In this document: one piece after another, positions 5,356-5,523 of the stretch | Position numbering within the stretch: position 1 is the stretch's first letter | How the letters are laid out: the number at the start of each line of letters is the position of its first letter | The notes under the pieces: model-generated | Seen by the model: the letters and a program-made list of their open reading frames with translations, nothing else | The model's database searches: none | Told to the model about the DNA's origin: nothing | Position numbers and translations under genes: made by a program | DNA from: Corallincola sp. | GTDB lineage: Bacteria > Pseudomonadota > Gammaproteobacteria > Enterobacterales > Neiellaceae | Direction of reading: 5' to 3' | Assembly: GCA_017998495.1 (NCBI GenBank) | Contig: JAGOCY010000124.1 | Location: forward strand, 1 to 5,523 | Length of the DNA: 5,523 nt

Positions 5356-5523
5356 GTGGCCACATCAACAGGCAAAGCGCTTTTCCCCATTGCCATACTG
5401 CTGACGATCCTGGCGATGACCGCCAGGGCAGAAGTACTGGTCTACTTCTGGCACGACAGTCAGGGCATGATCCATTTTTCAGCGCAGCGCCCGACCGAAG
5501 GGCAGATCTACGCTGTGCACATG
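5356..5523 (+). CDS. DUF4124-like exported protein, 5' part only
   Basis: The first 56 codons are present and the gene continues beyond the right edge. The protein starts with GTG, preceded by GAGG six bases upstream. A signal peptide (about 1-25: Lys then ALFPIAILLTILAMTARA) is followed by VYFWHDSQGMIHFSAQRP. This resembles the start of DUF4124 domains, which typically read like YkWvDenGvvHFSDqpP. DUF4124 proteins are periplasmic or envelope proteins of Proteobacteria with no settled function. Divergent from pssA with 100 bp between the start codons. The family assignment rests on about 20 residues and is moderate; the signal peptide is clear. Confidence 0.75.
   Translation, partial: MATSTGKALFPIAILLTILAMTARAEVLVYFWHDSQGMIHFSAQRPTEGQIYAVHM

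Noticed and set aside
5256..5396. Longer start (ATG 5396) for pssA
   Set aside because: It overlaps the divergent DUF4124-like gene, adds residues not typical of PssA, and ignores the GGAG site before ATG 5255.
1..5523. CRISPR array, tRNA, insertion sequence or prophage features
   Set aside because: No regularly spaced repeats, no cloverleaf-like stretch, no transposase or integrase frame and no flanking target duplications were seen.

Overview
The window looks like a chromosomal segment of a free-living, probably aquatic gammaproteobacterium. The clues are moderately high G+C, consensus Shine-Dalgarno sites, a classical rRNA-type promoter, a PssA-type phosphatidylserine synthase, a DUF4124-like periplasmic protein and a PEP-CTERM-type exported protein. 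A Pseudomonadales-like host is my best guess, but nothing here fixes the genus.

Layout. Positions 1-112 hold a leftward promoter with perfect -35 TTGACA, -10 TAGAAT, a G+C-rich discriminator and an A/T-rich UP-like tract. It very probably drives an rRNA (or tRNA) operon just outside the left edge. About 260 bp without a credible gene follow. Next comes a sigma-54-type promoter (371-386), a leader with a hairpin at its predicted 5' end, a perfect nine-base Shine-Dalgarno, and a 1028-residue secreted subtilase (450-3536, +) with its own terminator. A convergent gene on the minus strand (3654-4202) encodes a small exported protein with a PEP-CTERM-like tail. It also has a sigma-54-type promoter (4258-4273) and a terminator. 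Then come the terminator and gene for CDP-diacylglycerol-serine O-phosphatidyltransferase (pssA, 4395-5255, -). Diverging from pssA, a DUF4124-like exported protein starts at 5356 and runs off the right edge.

How the genes fit together. The most interesting point is that the two neighbouring exported-protein genes, convergent and otherwise unrelated, each carry a correctly spaced -24/-12 element (GGCC-N6-AATTGC in both) about 45-53 nt before the start codon. PEP-CTERM proteins are sorted by exosortase in bacteria that make exopolysaccharide, and in several such bacteria the sigma-54 regulators PrsK/PrsR control these genes. I infer that the protease and the PEP-CTERM protein belong to one RpoN-dependent extracellular matrix or surface regulon. 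pssA and the DUF4124 gene look like ordinary flanking core genes.
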